DNA of 64,000 bases from positions 1 through 64,000 of the forward strand of contig NZ_LYXE01000110.1 in NCBI RefSeq assembly GCF_002532075.1. Direction: 5' to 3'. The position numbers and the translations under genes were made by a program. This stretch comes from Candidatus Chloroploca asiatica (GTDB lineage: Bacteria > Chloroflexota > Chloroflexia > Chloroflexales > Chloroflexaceae). The notes below the pieces were generated by a model. It worked only from the letters and a program-made list of their open reading frames with translations. It made no database searches and was not told the origin of the DNA. Positions 7,996 through 15,500 of this stretch are shown in pieces (positions within the stretch are counted from its first letter, which is position 1; every line of letters starts with the position of its first letter).

Positions 7996-8063
7996 CGCCA
8001 AGGCGCAAGGGCGCAGAGGGCTCTTTGCATATGATACTTTGCGCCTCTGCGTCTTTGCGTCAA
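7992..8063. terminator. TTGACGCAAAGG hairpin repeat, copy 2, between convergent genes
   Basis: TTGACGCCAAGGCGCAAGGG pairs with the distal GCGCCTCTGCGTCTTTGCGT-CAA arm. It fills the whole gap between the convergent DinB and GNAT genes (stop at 7995, stop at 8074), so it probably acts as a bidirectional terminator although a T-run is lacking. Confidence 0.65.
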
Positions 8064-8073
8064 GACGGGTCAG

Positions 8074-8964
8074 CTACCCTGTTGCATCAACATACCAGCG
8101 GATGCGGTGACGCACTCGGAAGCCGCAGTGCTCAAACACCCTGCGGGCGCTGGGGTTGCTGTCACTGACGCTGAGCAACACGTGACTCAGACCCTCGGCA
8201 CGCATAGCTTCCAACATCGCCAGGGTCAAGGCCCGTCCAAGGCCGCGCCCGTGCCAGGGCTCGGCCACGCCGATCAGTTCGAGCCAGCCAGGGGGCGTCG
8301 GATGGTGCTGCGCCGCGCCTGGGCCGTGCATGCCCAGACAGTAGCCAACCAGTTCGCCCTGCGGGCTGACCGCGATAAGGTCGAGCTGGGGATGGTAGCC
8401 CGGCGCGGCCATAAGCTGCTGGCGCTCGCTGATCTGCTTGCGATCGCCAGCAAAGATCGTGCTGTGCAGAGCAGTAGCCGCCGCAAGGTCTTGAGGAGGG
8501 GTGAGAGGCCTGATCGTGCAGCCTGACGGCGGACTGGGCGGCGCCAGTGGATCGAGCACCATGCGAACCATGCGCAGCATCTGCCACGGCTCCTCCTCGA
8601 AGCCGCTACGCTCAAGCAGATGCACCAATCGCAGGTCGTCGTCGCGCACTGGCACAAAGAGTCCCCCGCCATGGGCCTGCCTCCGCCCCCAGTCGATCAG
8701 TGCCGCCTCGATGGCCTCGTCATCGGCACCCGGACGGATCGCCCAGACAAGGACGCTCCCTTCGAGCAGGAGTGACGCCGCTACGAGTTCGTCGTGCTGA
8801 TCAAACCAGAGCTGCGCACCGCTTGGCTGTGTGAGGGCCGCTGCCAGCATGTGCAAACCAGGCCAGGGATCACCCTGGCCAATAGCCCTAGCCGCCAGCC
8901 ACAGATCCAGGGTGGCAGCGCGGTCGGCATCACCACGGTAGTTGCGTTGGCTATGGTAAGGCAT
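8074..8964 (-). CDS. Tandem GNAT acetyltransferase
   Basis: The protein has 296 residues in two GNAT halves, like the mycothiol-synthase type of layout. The N-terminal half (about 1-140) is degenerate (GAQLWFDQHDELVAAS, LLERSGFEEEPWQML). The C-terminal half (about 150-296) carries the acetyl-CoA signature: LELIGVAEPWHGRGLGRAL for motif A and SDSNPSARRVFEHCGF for motif B. GGAGCATCTCT precedes the ATG. Only the second domain looks catalytic. The acceptor (amine on a small molecule, protein or antibiotic) is unknown. It is convergent with the DinB gene, and the next gene upstream (8983-9636) reads the same way with an 18-bp gap. Confidence 0.88.
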   Translation of the reverse strand: MPYHSQRNYRGDADRAATLDLWLAARAIGQGDPWPGLHMLAAALTQPSGAQLWFDQHDELVAASLLLEGSVLVWAIRPGADDEAIEAALIDWGRRQAHGGGLFVPVRDDDLRLVHLLERSGFEEEPWQMLRMVRMVLDPLAPPSPPSGCTIRPLTPPQDLAAATALHSTIFAGDRKQISERQQLMAAPGYHPQLDLIAVSPQGELVGYCLGMHGPGAAQHHPTPPGWLELIGVAEPWHGRGLGRALTLAMLEAMRAEGLSHVLLSVSDSNPSARRVFEHCGFRVRHRIRWYVDATG

Positions 8965-8982
8965 AGAGATGCTCCAAGCGTA

Positions 8983-9636
8983 TCATGTCTCGAACAGACT
9001 CGCTAACTGGCTGAGTTCGACCACTTTCACGTGAATCTCTTCCGGCGACGGGTTGACCACCTGGTATTCAAACAGCAAGAAACTGGTAGAGCCCGCCATG
9101 ACCTCTGGGGCATTGAACACATCGGTGGAAGCTCCTGCGCGGTCACCCAGCCAAATCGTCGCGCTGGGGTATGTCTGGGCAAAGCCGAGCAGGGCTGCTT
9201 GCTGGCTACTGGTGAGTTTGCTGCCATTGTCGGCTGCGAAGGCGGTCGCAAAACTGTCCAGCGGGGCTCTCTTCTGGCTCCAGTTCTCATGACGGAAGAC
9301 ATTGACATGCAAAGGCTGTTCCCGTTTGACCTCTAGCACCAGCCGCGCCGCCGAGACGTAGCTACCGCGCCGCTGTCCCTCATAGTTGTAAGAGGTACGC
9401 TTGAAGATGATAGGGACATAGGCGCACAACCGACCATTGGGTAACCGCCCCTCATACCACTGCATCTGCTTGGCCCTGGCCGTTGGCTGCAAGCCCAACC
9501 CCTGAGCAATCGCTGCGCTCGCCGCACGTCGCTGCGTGTTGCGGTACACCACAAAACCAACTGATCCGCCAATGACCAGCACCGGCAAACAACACAAAAA
9601 GCCCATCCAAAACATCATTGCAAACACATCGTCCAT
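8983..9636 (-). CDS. Uncharacterised single-pass membrane protein
   Basis: The protein has 217 residues and I do not recognise the family. An N-terminal hydrophobic helix (about 8-30, MGFLCCLPVLVIGGSVGFVVY) is followed by a soluble domain of mixed charge with LPNGRLCAYVPIIFK, VKREQPLHVNVFRHE and a C-terminal FLLFEYQVVNPSPEEIHVKV segment, consistent with an alpha/beta fold. The start is supported by GAGGTG upstream of the ATG. It precedes the GNAT gene on the same strand, so the two may form an operon. Confidence 0.7.
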   Translation of the reverse strand: MDDVFAMMFWMGFLCCLPVLVIGGSVGFVVYRNTQRRAASAAIAQGLGLQPTARAKQMQWYEGRLPNGRLCAYVPIIFKRTSYNYEGQRRGSYVSAARLVLEVKREQPLHVNVFRHENWSQKRAPLDSFATAFAADNGSKLTSSQQAALLGFAQTYPSATIWLGDRAGASTDVFNAPEVMAGSTSFLLFEYQVVNPSPEEIHVKVVELSQLASLFET

Positions 9637-9719
9637 ACCAGTTACACCTCACCATCCTGGCTTGCAACGGCTTCCAGCACCGCAGCGAAGGGAACGAGAT
9701 TGCCGTGGAGACGGAACAT

Positions 9720-9833
9720 CTAGTAACTGATGACCTCCTCGGCCTCGGGTGCTGCGACCCAGATCGCTGCCTGCAGCACCTGGAGCCGCGTTTGCATAGC
9801 GGCCGGGAAGATCGGTTCGGTATGGCGCTCCAT
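9720..9833 (-). CDS. Possible 37-residue small protein
   Basis: A short frame starts at an ATG (9831-9833 on the minus strand) preceded by GGTGGAAATACAAG and ends at TAG. It begins MERHTEPIFP and ends EAEEVISY, with a plausible amphipathic helix between. No family is recognised. The spacing and composition are coding-like, but it could equally be a fragment. The rest of 9637-10253 contains only repeats. Confidence 0.2.
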   Translation of the reverse strand: MERHTEPIFPAAMQTRLQVLQAAIWVAAPEAEEVISY

Positions 9834-9931
9834 CTTGTATTTCCACCTCTAGTCTACCACGCTCCTGCCGAAACAGCGGGCCACCCCATGCCGTGCAGCA
9901 GAGCTGATGCAAAGTCCCGGTAGGGTTCGAT

Positions 9932-10027
9932 AGTGTCCGCAGATGACGCAGATGATCAGGAGGACGTTGCATCAGCCAGGGGCCGGGCGATCCTCGTCCG
10001 ACCTGTCAGGTGGGACGAGGATTGCCC
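9932..10027. repeat. Interspersed repeat pair: CCGCAGATGACGCAGAT plus hairpin
   Basis: TCCGCAGATGACGCAGATGA and the following CAGGAGGACGTTGCATCAGC match the repeat at 4540-4610 with a few changes. Directly after it, GGGCGATCCTCGTCC (9985-9999) pairs with GGACGAGGATTGCCC (10013-10027), with an inner ACCT/AGGT stem. No gene is seen here. Confidence 0.65.
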
Positions 10028-10033
10028 GCTCGG

Positions 10034-10118
10034 TTTAACGCAGAGGCGCAAAGGCGCAGAAGCGCAGAGAGGTGGTGCGCCAACCTCTACGTCTCCCCGC
10101 CTCGGCGGCTCTGCGTTA
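10034..10118. repeat. TTGACGCAAAGG hairpin repeat family, copy 3 (diverged)
   Basis: TTAACGCAGAGGCGCAAAGG starts the left arm and the right arm ends GGCGGCTCTGCGTTA. It is longer and more diverged than the other three copies but has the same TTRACGCARAGGCGC core and the same palindromic layout. Confidence 0.6.
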
Positions 10119-10253
10119 CCATAAGCAAGCCAGGGCGCACAGACACGGCGCTGCTTGCGTCGCCGCGAGGCCCCGCCCTCAGCGAGGAATCGTTGGCATC
10201 GGTGCTTGGAAGATTAGTTATGCAATCGCCTTCGCAGAGGACTTCATTCTCAC

Positions 10254-10282
10254 TTGACAAAAGTATCTCTACGTCGTATATA
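10254..10282 (+). promoter_or_regulatory. Strong sigma-70-type promoter for the HNH-like gene
   Basis: TTGACA (10254-10259), a 17-bp spacer, then TATATA (10277-10282). This is a near-consensus housekeeping promoter about 100 bp before the HNH-like start at 10386. It stands out in a GC-rich region. Confidence 0.65.
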
Positions 10283-10385
10283 CTTGTCCTACCGCCACTG
10301 TGGTCGCATCTGTCATGTCTTTCTCGATGGCTACCAGATGACGCCTCTTCATTTTTAACCAGCGCAGCCAACGAAAAAAACGCCC

Positions 10386-11060
10386 ATGCGCAACATCTCA
10401 GAGCTTATCTCTTTCATAAAAAGCACAATGTCGATGACTGACGTGTATCAGCCCGCAGTCATCCTGCATTTGCTTGAGCGAGGTGGCACATCGACGAGGG
10501 CTGAATTAGCCAAAACGTTAAGTGGCTATGATGAGGGCGTGCAGGCGTATTACGACAAAATTTTGATGCGTTGGCCAAAAATAACGCTGACGAAACATAA
10601 TATCGTCCCCAAAAGCCAGGCTGACAAGCACGGTTATGTGGCAAAAGACAATATCATGATGCCCGTCGATGACGAAAGAAATCTTCAGGCGCTTTGCTAC
10701 CGCTGCAACAGGGCGAAACGCGATCAAGACGCAACTGATTTTAGGCAGCCGCGCAGCGGAATTATTCGGGACCAATCCGTTGCATATGTTGCAGGCGTGG
10801 CACATACGGCCCGGAAACTCGAAGGGATTGAGTTGAGAGACAAACTCCTCGAAAAACTCGTTGGCGATCATGCCCGCCTGATCGATCAAGACAGCGAAGA
10901 GCAGCTTGATATTCGCATTACCGACATGATTGAGACATTGCTCGCGATAGCCCAAGGTGAAGGCAAGACCGAGAGCGAATTGCTGGAATTGATCAAGCAG
11001 CGCCGGGAAGAACTGGGGAGATTGGATACCGGTTTGTATTTGGATGACAATGTGGCATGA
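10386..11060 (+). CDS. HNH-nuclease-like protein with internal deletion, fused to MazG-like tail
   Basis: The frame has 224 residues; a start at 10428 or 10434 (MSMTDVYQP) is also possible. The N-terminus (VYQPAVILHLLERGGTSTRAE... KITLTKHN) is the usual helix-turn-helix-like lead of an HNH protein family. The middle (VPKSQADKHGY, NLQALCYRCNRAKRDQ) is the second half of the HNH motif. The segment that should carry the first CxxC and the DHI catalytic histidine is missing: LTKHNIV runs directly into VPKS. The C-terminus (LRDKLLEKLVGDHARLI, ESELLELIKQRREELG) resembles the phosphoribosyl-ATP-pyrophosphatase/MazG-like superfamily. It is probably inactive as a nuclease because of the in-frame deletion. 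The frame and promoter are intact, so a product may still be made. Confidence 0.65.
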   Translation: MRNISELISFIKSTMSMTDVYQPAVILHLLERGGTSTRAELAKTLSGYDEGVQAYYDKILMRWPKITLTKHNIVPKSQADKHGYVAKDNIMMPVDDERNLQALCYRCNRAKRDQDATDFRQPRSGIIRDQSVAYVAGVAHTARKLEGIELRDKLLEKLVGDHARLIDQDSEEQLDIRITDMIETLLAIAQGEGKTESELLELIKQRREELGRLDTGLYLDDNVA

Positions 11061-11098
11061 AAAGCCGGCTCGATCTTTGTTTCAGGAGTATCGTTTTG

Positions 11099-11132
11099 AA
11101 GAATGAAATCAGGGAATGCCGACTTCAGTGGG
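11099..11132. repeat. Dispersed repeat AAGAATGAAAYCAGG...GCCGACTTCAGT
   Basis: This 34-bp stretch matches 30763-30796, inside the second family B element, at all but about four positions. Here it sits exactly where the dehydratase-like remnant begins, so it marks a rearrangement junction. Confidence 0.6.
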
Positions 11133-11260
11133 CGGGGGCAGCGCCGCTGGCGGCGGCTCTCCACCTGCGCGAGCGCCTCGCAGGGCGGAAGGTCGGCCTG
11201 GTTTGCTCAGGCGGGAACAGCTCGCTCGTCCACCTGCGCCAGGCCCTCAAGGAGGGATGA
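11129..11260 (+). pseudogene. C-terminal remnant of a threonine/serine dehydratase-like PLP enzyme
   Basis: The frame reads GAAPLAAALHLRERLAGRKV, then GLVCSGGNSSLVHLRQALKEG and stop. This matches the last strand-helix region of fold-type II PLP enzymes, where a GxxGAxxLA segment precedes a GKRVxxVxSGGNxD motif. The intact paralogue in this window (47840-48793) ends the same way (GAVGLAAV, GVIISGGNVDPALL). Everything upstream is missing and is replaced by the dispersed repeat at 11099-11132. Its stop codon overlaps the ATG of the next gene as ATGA. Confidence 0.6.
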
Positions 11261-11793
11261 AGATGGTTACTGAGCGGCCCGATCCCGAGCCAGACGCTCT
11301 GCTGATCACGACCTTCGCACCCGGATTGACCCAGTATCTGCCAAACACGGCCGCGCTGCTCGACACGGCCAACCTTGTGCTCCACCCGGCAGTCGAGCGC
11401 CTGGTTCTCTCTGGGTCCCGCGGGATCGGCGGGAGACCACGCCCTGAGTCAGACCTTGATGTGAGTCTGATCATTGCCGCTACGGCGCTACCTGCCGCTG
11501 AGCCTGCACGCGAGCAATTGCTGCGCAGCGTCTTGGAGGTCACCCTGTCGAGGTGGCAAGGCGCCGTGGAGTGCGACCTGGCAGCGATCTTCCCTGTGCA
11601 TACCTGTGGACTGCGCTGCTTCACCGGTTTGCAGCACGCGCCGCCGCTGTGCGCCCACCCGCTAGGCTGTCGCTTCGGCATCTTCAAACTCCAGAAGGGC
11701 TTTGATGGCTACGTGCCCTGGGAGGGCGTCGATCTGAAGCGCCTGTACCCAATCCTAGAAATCTGGCAGCGCGCGGGCGGCCCGCCGGCCTAG
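11257..11793 (+). CDS. Nucleotidyltransferase-fold protein (Pol-beta/MNT-like)
   Basis: The protein has 178 residues. The start ATG at 11257 overlaps the stop of the dehydratase remnant (ATGA) and has AAGGAGGG just upstream, so the two were once translationally coupled. The core LVLSGSRGIGGRPRPESDLDVSLI holds the GS...R..SDLDVS pattern of minimal nucleotidyltransferases, with two of the metal-binding aspartates. A later ECDLAAIFP segment could give the third. A substrate-binding partner domain is not seen. It may transfer a nucleotide to a small molecule or protein, or be a stand-alone antitoxin-like MNT. With its upstream partner lost, expression is uncertain. Confidence 0.7.
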   Translation: MKMVTERPDPEPDALLITTFAPGLTQYLPNTAALLDTANLVLHPAVERLVLSGSRGIGGRPRPESDLDVSLIIAATALPAAEPAREQLLRSVLEVTLSRWQGAVECDLAAIFPVHTCGLRCFTGLQHAPPLCAHPLGCRFGIFKLQKGFDGYVPWEGVDLKRLYPILEIWQRAGGPPA

Positions 11794-11823
11794 GTGCAAT
11801 ACCTTGCAAATAAGGTGGTTATT

Positions 11824-11891
11824 TTGACGCAAAGGCGCAAAGTTTTTAGCGTAGGTGAGCAACCCTGCGCAACTTCGCGCCTTTGCGTCAA
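11824..11891. repeat. TTGACGCAAAGG hairpin repeat, copy 4
   Basis: TTGACGCAAAGGCGCAAAG and CGCGCCTTTGCGTCAA form the arms; this is the cleanest copy in the window. It lies where the N-terminal coding part of the following DUF433 gene should be. Confidence 0.85.
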
Positions 11892-12067
11892 AAAGCCGGT
11901 CTGGGTTGAGTAGCCTGATCGCCTATGATGTGCTTTCTTACCTCGCGGCGGGCATGACGCCCCAGGATATTTTGCATGACTTTCCCTACCTCACCGCAGA
12001 GGATATTCAGGCGTGTCTCAGCTATGCCGCTGACCGGGAGCGTCATCTGCTTGTGGCCCACGCATGA
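11892..12067 (+). pseudogene. DUF433-type antitoxin, N-terminally truncated
   Basis: The sequence from IAYDVLSYLAAGMTPQDILH through FPYLTAEDIQACLSYAADRE is the second half of a DUF433 protein (helix-turn-helix-like antitoxin). The first half, with the usual HGKPCIRGTRI-like motif, is absent and the hairpin repeat at 11824-11891 stands in its place. A frame runs through the repeat from 11855, so a hybrid product is possible. The stop overlaps the next start as ATGA, as usual for these operons. Confidence 0.75.
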
Positions 12068-12210
12068 AACTGCTCTTTGATCATAATCTCTCGCCTTCAG
12101 CGATATGAGCGTGCTGTGCGAGTTTCCGCCTAGAGTAATCTGGCTGCGGCTTTCGTCAACCAACTCTTCCTCGTCCACCAAGGCCTCGCCCAACCCCACA
12201 AGTTCACCTG
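12064..12210 (+). pseudogene. DUF5615 PIN-like toxin, internally deleted
   Basis: The ATG overlaps the DUF433 stop. The frame reads MKLLFDHNLSPSAI and then stop: the exact N-terminus of DUF5615 PIN-like toxins. In another frame, from about 12117, the downstream bases read CEFPPRVIWLRLSSTN, which matches the family's C-terminal PPKVIWLRLGN region. The middle of the toxin, with most catalytic acids, is deleted. The module is dead. Confidence 0.7.
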
Positions 12211-12311
12211 ATAGTCTGGGAACTACATTTCCCGGTAGCGCCGCCGACCACGACGAACCCTCACGAAGAGACGAAGACAGGCGTGGTGACGCACGTCTTC
12301 GTTGCTTCGTG
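12211..12311. repeat. Fragment of family B element end plus ACGAAGACG hairpin
   Basis: ATAGTCTGGGAACTACATTT at 12211-12230 resembles the left end of the element at 2686 (TAGTCTGGGAAGTACATTTT). It is followed by an inverted repeat CACGAAGAGACGAAGAC (12262-12278) and GTCTTCGTTGCTTCGTG (12295-12311), 15 of 17 pairs. From 12312 to 12455 I see nothing recognisable. Confidence 0.45.
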
Positions 12312-12455
12312 GCCCCCATTCGTGGACGGCTGAGGACGCCAGAAAGCTTCATTCACAAACCAGTAAACTTGCCGGCACGGGCCGCGCCAAAGCCGGCCAA
12401 ACAAGCCTCGTTTGCGACCATGCAACCCCAAATTGAGAGGAAATTACGAGGAAGC

Positions 12456-12482
12456 AGCGTAGCAGATCTGCTATGCTACGCT
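12456..12482. promoter_or_regulatory. Nested palindrome upstream of the giant GAF kinase
   Basis: AGCGTAGC (12456-12463) pairs with GCTACGCT (12475-12482) and encloses the perfect palindrome AGCAGATCTGCT (12461-12472). It ends 32 bp before the start at 12515, so it could be an operator or a 5'-leader hairpin. Confidence 0.4.
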
Positions 12483-12514
12483 AGATGTTTTCATCCGCAG
12501 GGAATGGGGTGCCT

Positions 12515-15500
12515 ATGAAGCGGTCAGAGCATGTGCTTATTAGTATCGAAGCCGCAGCATCAGAAATTAATAAAACTACGAATCTTGATCAGGTCTTGTT
12601 GCAGATCTGTCAGGGTGCTGTGCAACTCTTCGATGTTGATCATAGCGGGCTCGTGCTTTTTGATAACGATGGTGATAGTGGCAAGGTCGTGGCTGAATTC
12701 CCTGATCTGGGGACGCTCGGAACGCGGATCCCAGTACGCGGCATTCCTGCCGAAGAGCGGCTCATCTATCAGCAAGAACCGATCTTGCTCAATGCCGTGC
12801 CCGAGACACCCCCGGCAGAACTTGGTTCTGTGGCCCAGACCTTTGCGAGCTTTGCGATTCGTGCGATCCTCGTGGTACCCGTGGTCAGCCAGGACCGCGT
12901 CATTGGCTCGTTTAGTCTCGATGCGATCGAACGTGCGTATACCTTTACCGATGAGGATATTGATTTGTGCCGCGTCTTTGCCGCACATATTGCGAATGCC
13001 CTCGATAAGGCCAGGCTTGTACGTGAAGTTCAACAGCACGCGGAACAGGCCGCAATGCTGCGGACGATGACCACTGCCCTTACCTCTGAGTACGATCAGC
13101 GGCTCTTGCTTGAGTTGATTGTGATGCAGGCGGCACAACAGTTGCATGCCCACGGTGGCGGAATCTATGTCTATGATGCGCACCAGCAGACGTTTGCTCT
13201 CGGTGGGGTCTATGGGCATGCCGATTCCCCGCTGGCGGCTACTGTACATCAACACGAAGGCATCGTTGGCATGCTGGTCACCGAAGATCTCCCCTTCCTG
13301 ATTGTCTCTGATTATGCCAACTGGACCGAACGGGTCAGCACCTATCACGATGTGAGCCCCTTCGAGGCGGTGATTGCGGTGCCAATTCGCTGGCAGATGC
13401 AGCCCGTTGGGGTACTCTTTGTTGATGCCGAACGTGGGCGCGTCTTTACGACCCAGGATGCCAGTCTGTTGCGCTTGTTTGCTGATTATGCCGCCCTTGC
13501 CCTTGGCAATGCGCTTTTGCATCATACCCGCGAGGTCACGGCGGCGCAGCTCGAACACGTGCTCACCGGTCTCGAAACGCTTGTGCAGACGATGCGTGGC
13601 CCGGGCCTTGACGAACAGGTGCCGTCCATCGCCAATCAGCTTGCGACACCGCCGCCGCTGCCCGAACCGCCCCTTCCCTTGCCCAAACAACGCGACGAGG
13701 ATCCCCAACTCACGCAGCGGATCAACCAACTCTTTGCCAATGTCCGCACGACGCTCATCCGCCCGACCGCCGCCCCGCCCCAAGCCACACCCGACACTGG
13801 TTGGCCGGCGCTCGTCGCTCAGGCTCCCGGGGCCATGCTGCTGACCAATCACGCCGGTAAACTGATTGCCGCATCACCCTGTGCCGCCCTTTTGCTGGGC
13901 TACACCGAGGCAACCCTCGCTGAACAGACCCTCGCCGACCTTATGGTTGATTCTCAAGCCATGCCGCGTCTAATGCGCTCACTCGCTAGCAAGCCTGATA
14001 CGTGCCACGTTGAAGAGATCGGGTTCTACAACGCTCGCCACGAAGCACTGCCGGTCAAGCTGCGTGCGCGCCAGTGTCGCCTCCCGGGGGAAGCGCAAAA
14101 CGGGATCATCATCACGTTCGAAGAATTGCGCCCCCTGCAAACAGCGCAGACCCACCACGCGTTGCTCGTGCAGGCTAGCAAATTGCTCACGATGGCCGAT
14201 GGCCTGCCTGAGGCCTTGCGGAGCCTCGGCGATGGACTGGTGAAGAGCCTGAATCTGGCCTGCTGCCGGATCTATCTTGCCGACACCGCTGAACAACTGA
14301 TCCTCCAGGCAAGTCAGGCCGTGCCCGGCCTATCCTGGCATCCCGGTCTCGGGACAACGATGGTAATCAACGCATGGCCCGAATTAGCCAGTGCCGTTCA
14401 GCAGACGGGGCTTACCGTGATCAATCAGCCTCAGACATGGGGCCGCCAAACCGGGCTTCCCTCTAGTGTGCGCAGCGTCGTGCTGATGCCCCTGCGCCAT
14501 CGTGATGGTCTGGTGGGTCTGCTTGAACTAGGACGAGGCGTGGCTACGCCCACGTCAGATTTTGCCGAAGCCGATCGTGCCTTGATCGAGGATCTTGCCA
14601 CCCATACGGCCCCGCTAATCGACCGCATCCGCCAGCAAGAACTGAACGAATACCATCAGAACCGGCTCGATCAGATGGAACGCGCTGTCCGCACGTTGCG
14701 GGCCGATCATGATGCGAGTCAACTGCGCAATGAAATCCTCCGGCTGGCCGTCGATATGTTGCGCCAGACGATGGGCGTCTTTTATCTGGTACGGCCCCAC
14801 CTCGGTGAAATCGAAATCGCCCACGTCTGTGGCTTACCCGAAGCCCTGCTCGGCTATGTGCAGCAGGCCAACATCGGGCTGGCTGGGCGTGTGGTCCAAA
14901 GCGGTGCGCCCCTAGTCAGCGCTTCCTTTGCCGATGACCCGGCTGATCCACTGGCCCTCTATCGCTGGCACAACGCGTATGCCGCACCCATCGAGTGCGG
15001 GGGTGAACTGGTCGGCGTCGTGCTGGTCGGGGGCGTACGCCGCGATAACGCCCGGCAAACGATCGACCTGACGGTGCTGAAGCGCTTTGTCTGGCAAGCC
15101 GCCTCGGTCTTGCAAACCGCCCAGTTGTCAGGTCGTGAACAGCGCGTTGTCTGGCGCATGGCCCTGCTCGGCCAGTTGAGTCGCTTTTGCCAGGAAACCA
15201 CCCAGAAAGACCTGATGTTGCATGCCTTTCTGACCGCGATTACCGCTGGCTACGGGCTACGCTTCAATCGTGGCATGGTCTTTCTGGTCAATGAACGCCA
15301 GGATTATCTGATCGGACACATGGGCATCGGCCATGTCAGCCTTGAAGAGGCCAACGAGGATTGGGCAACCCTTGAACAGGATGGGATGACGACCTTCCAG
15401 ACCTATCTGGAGCACCTGAGCACGCAGGAATTGCCGCCCACACCGCTCTTTGCGCGCATCAATGCGCTGCGCATCCCGCTCACACGTGATGAGCCCGACC

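Noticed and set aside
10203-10230. TTATGCAATCGCC as another end of the family A element
   Set aside because: Only an 11-bp match, with no partner end and no direct repeat around it.
11116-11256. N-terminal extension of the nucleotidyltransferase upstream of 11257
   Set aside because: The frame is open, but its composition is that of the dehydratase tail read in another frame, and a strong Shine-Dalgarno fixes the start at 11257.
12560-13852. 430-residue minus-strand frame opposite the GAF kinase
   Set aside because: It is a shadow of the highly biased plus-strand gene with no recognised domain; the plus-strand product has clear GAF motifs.
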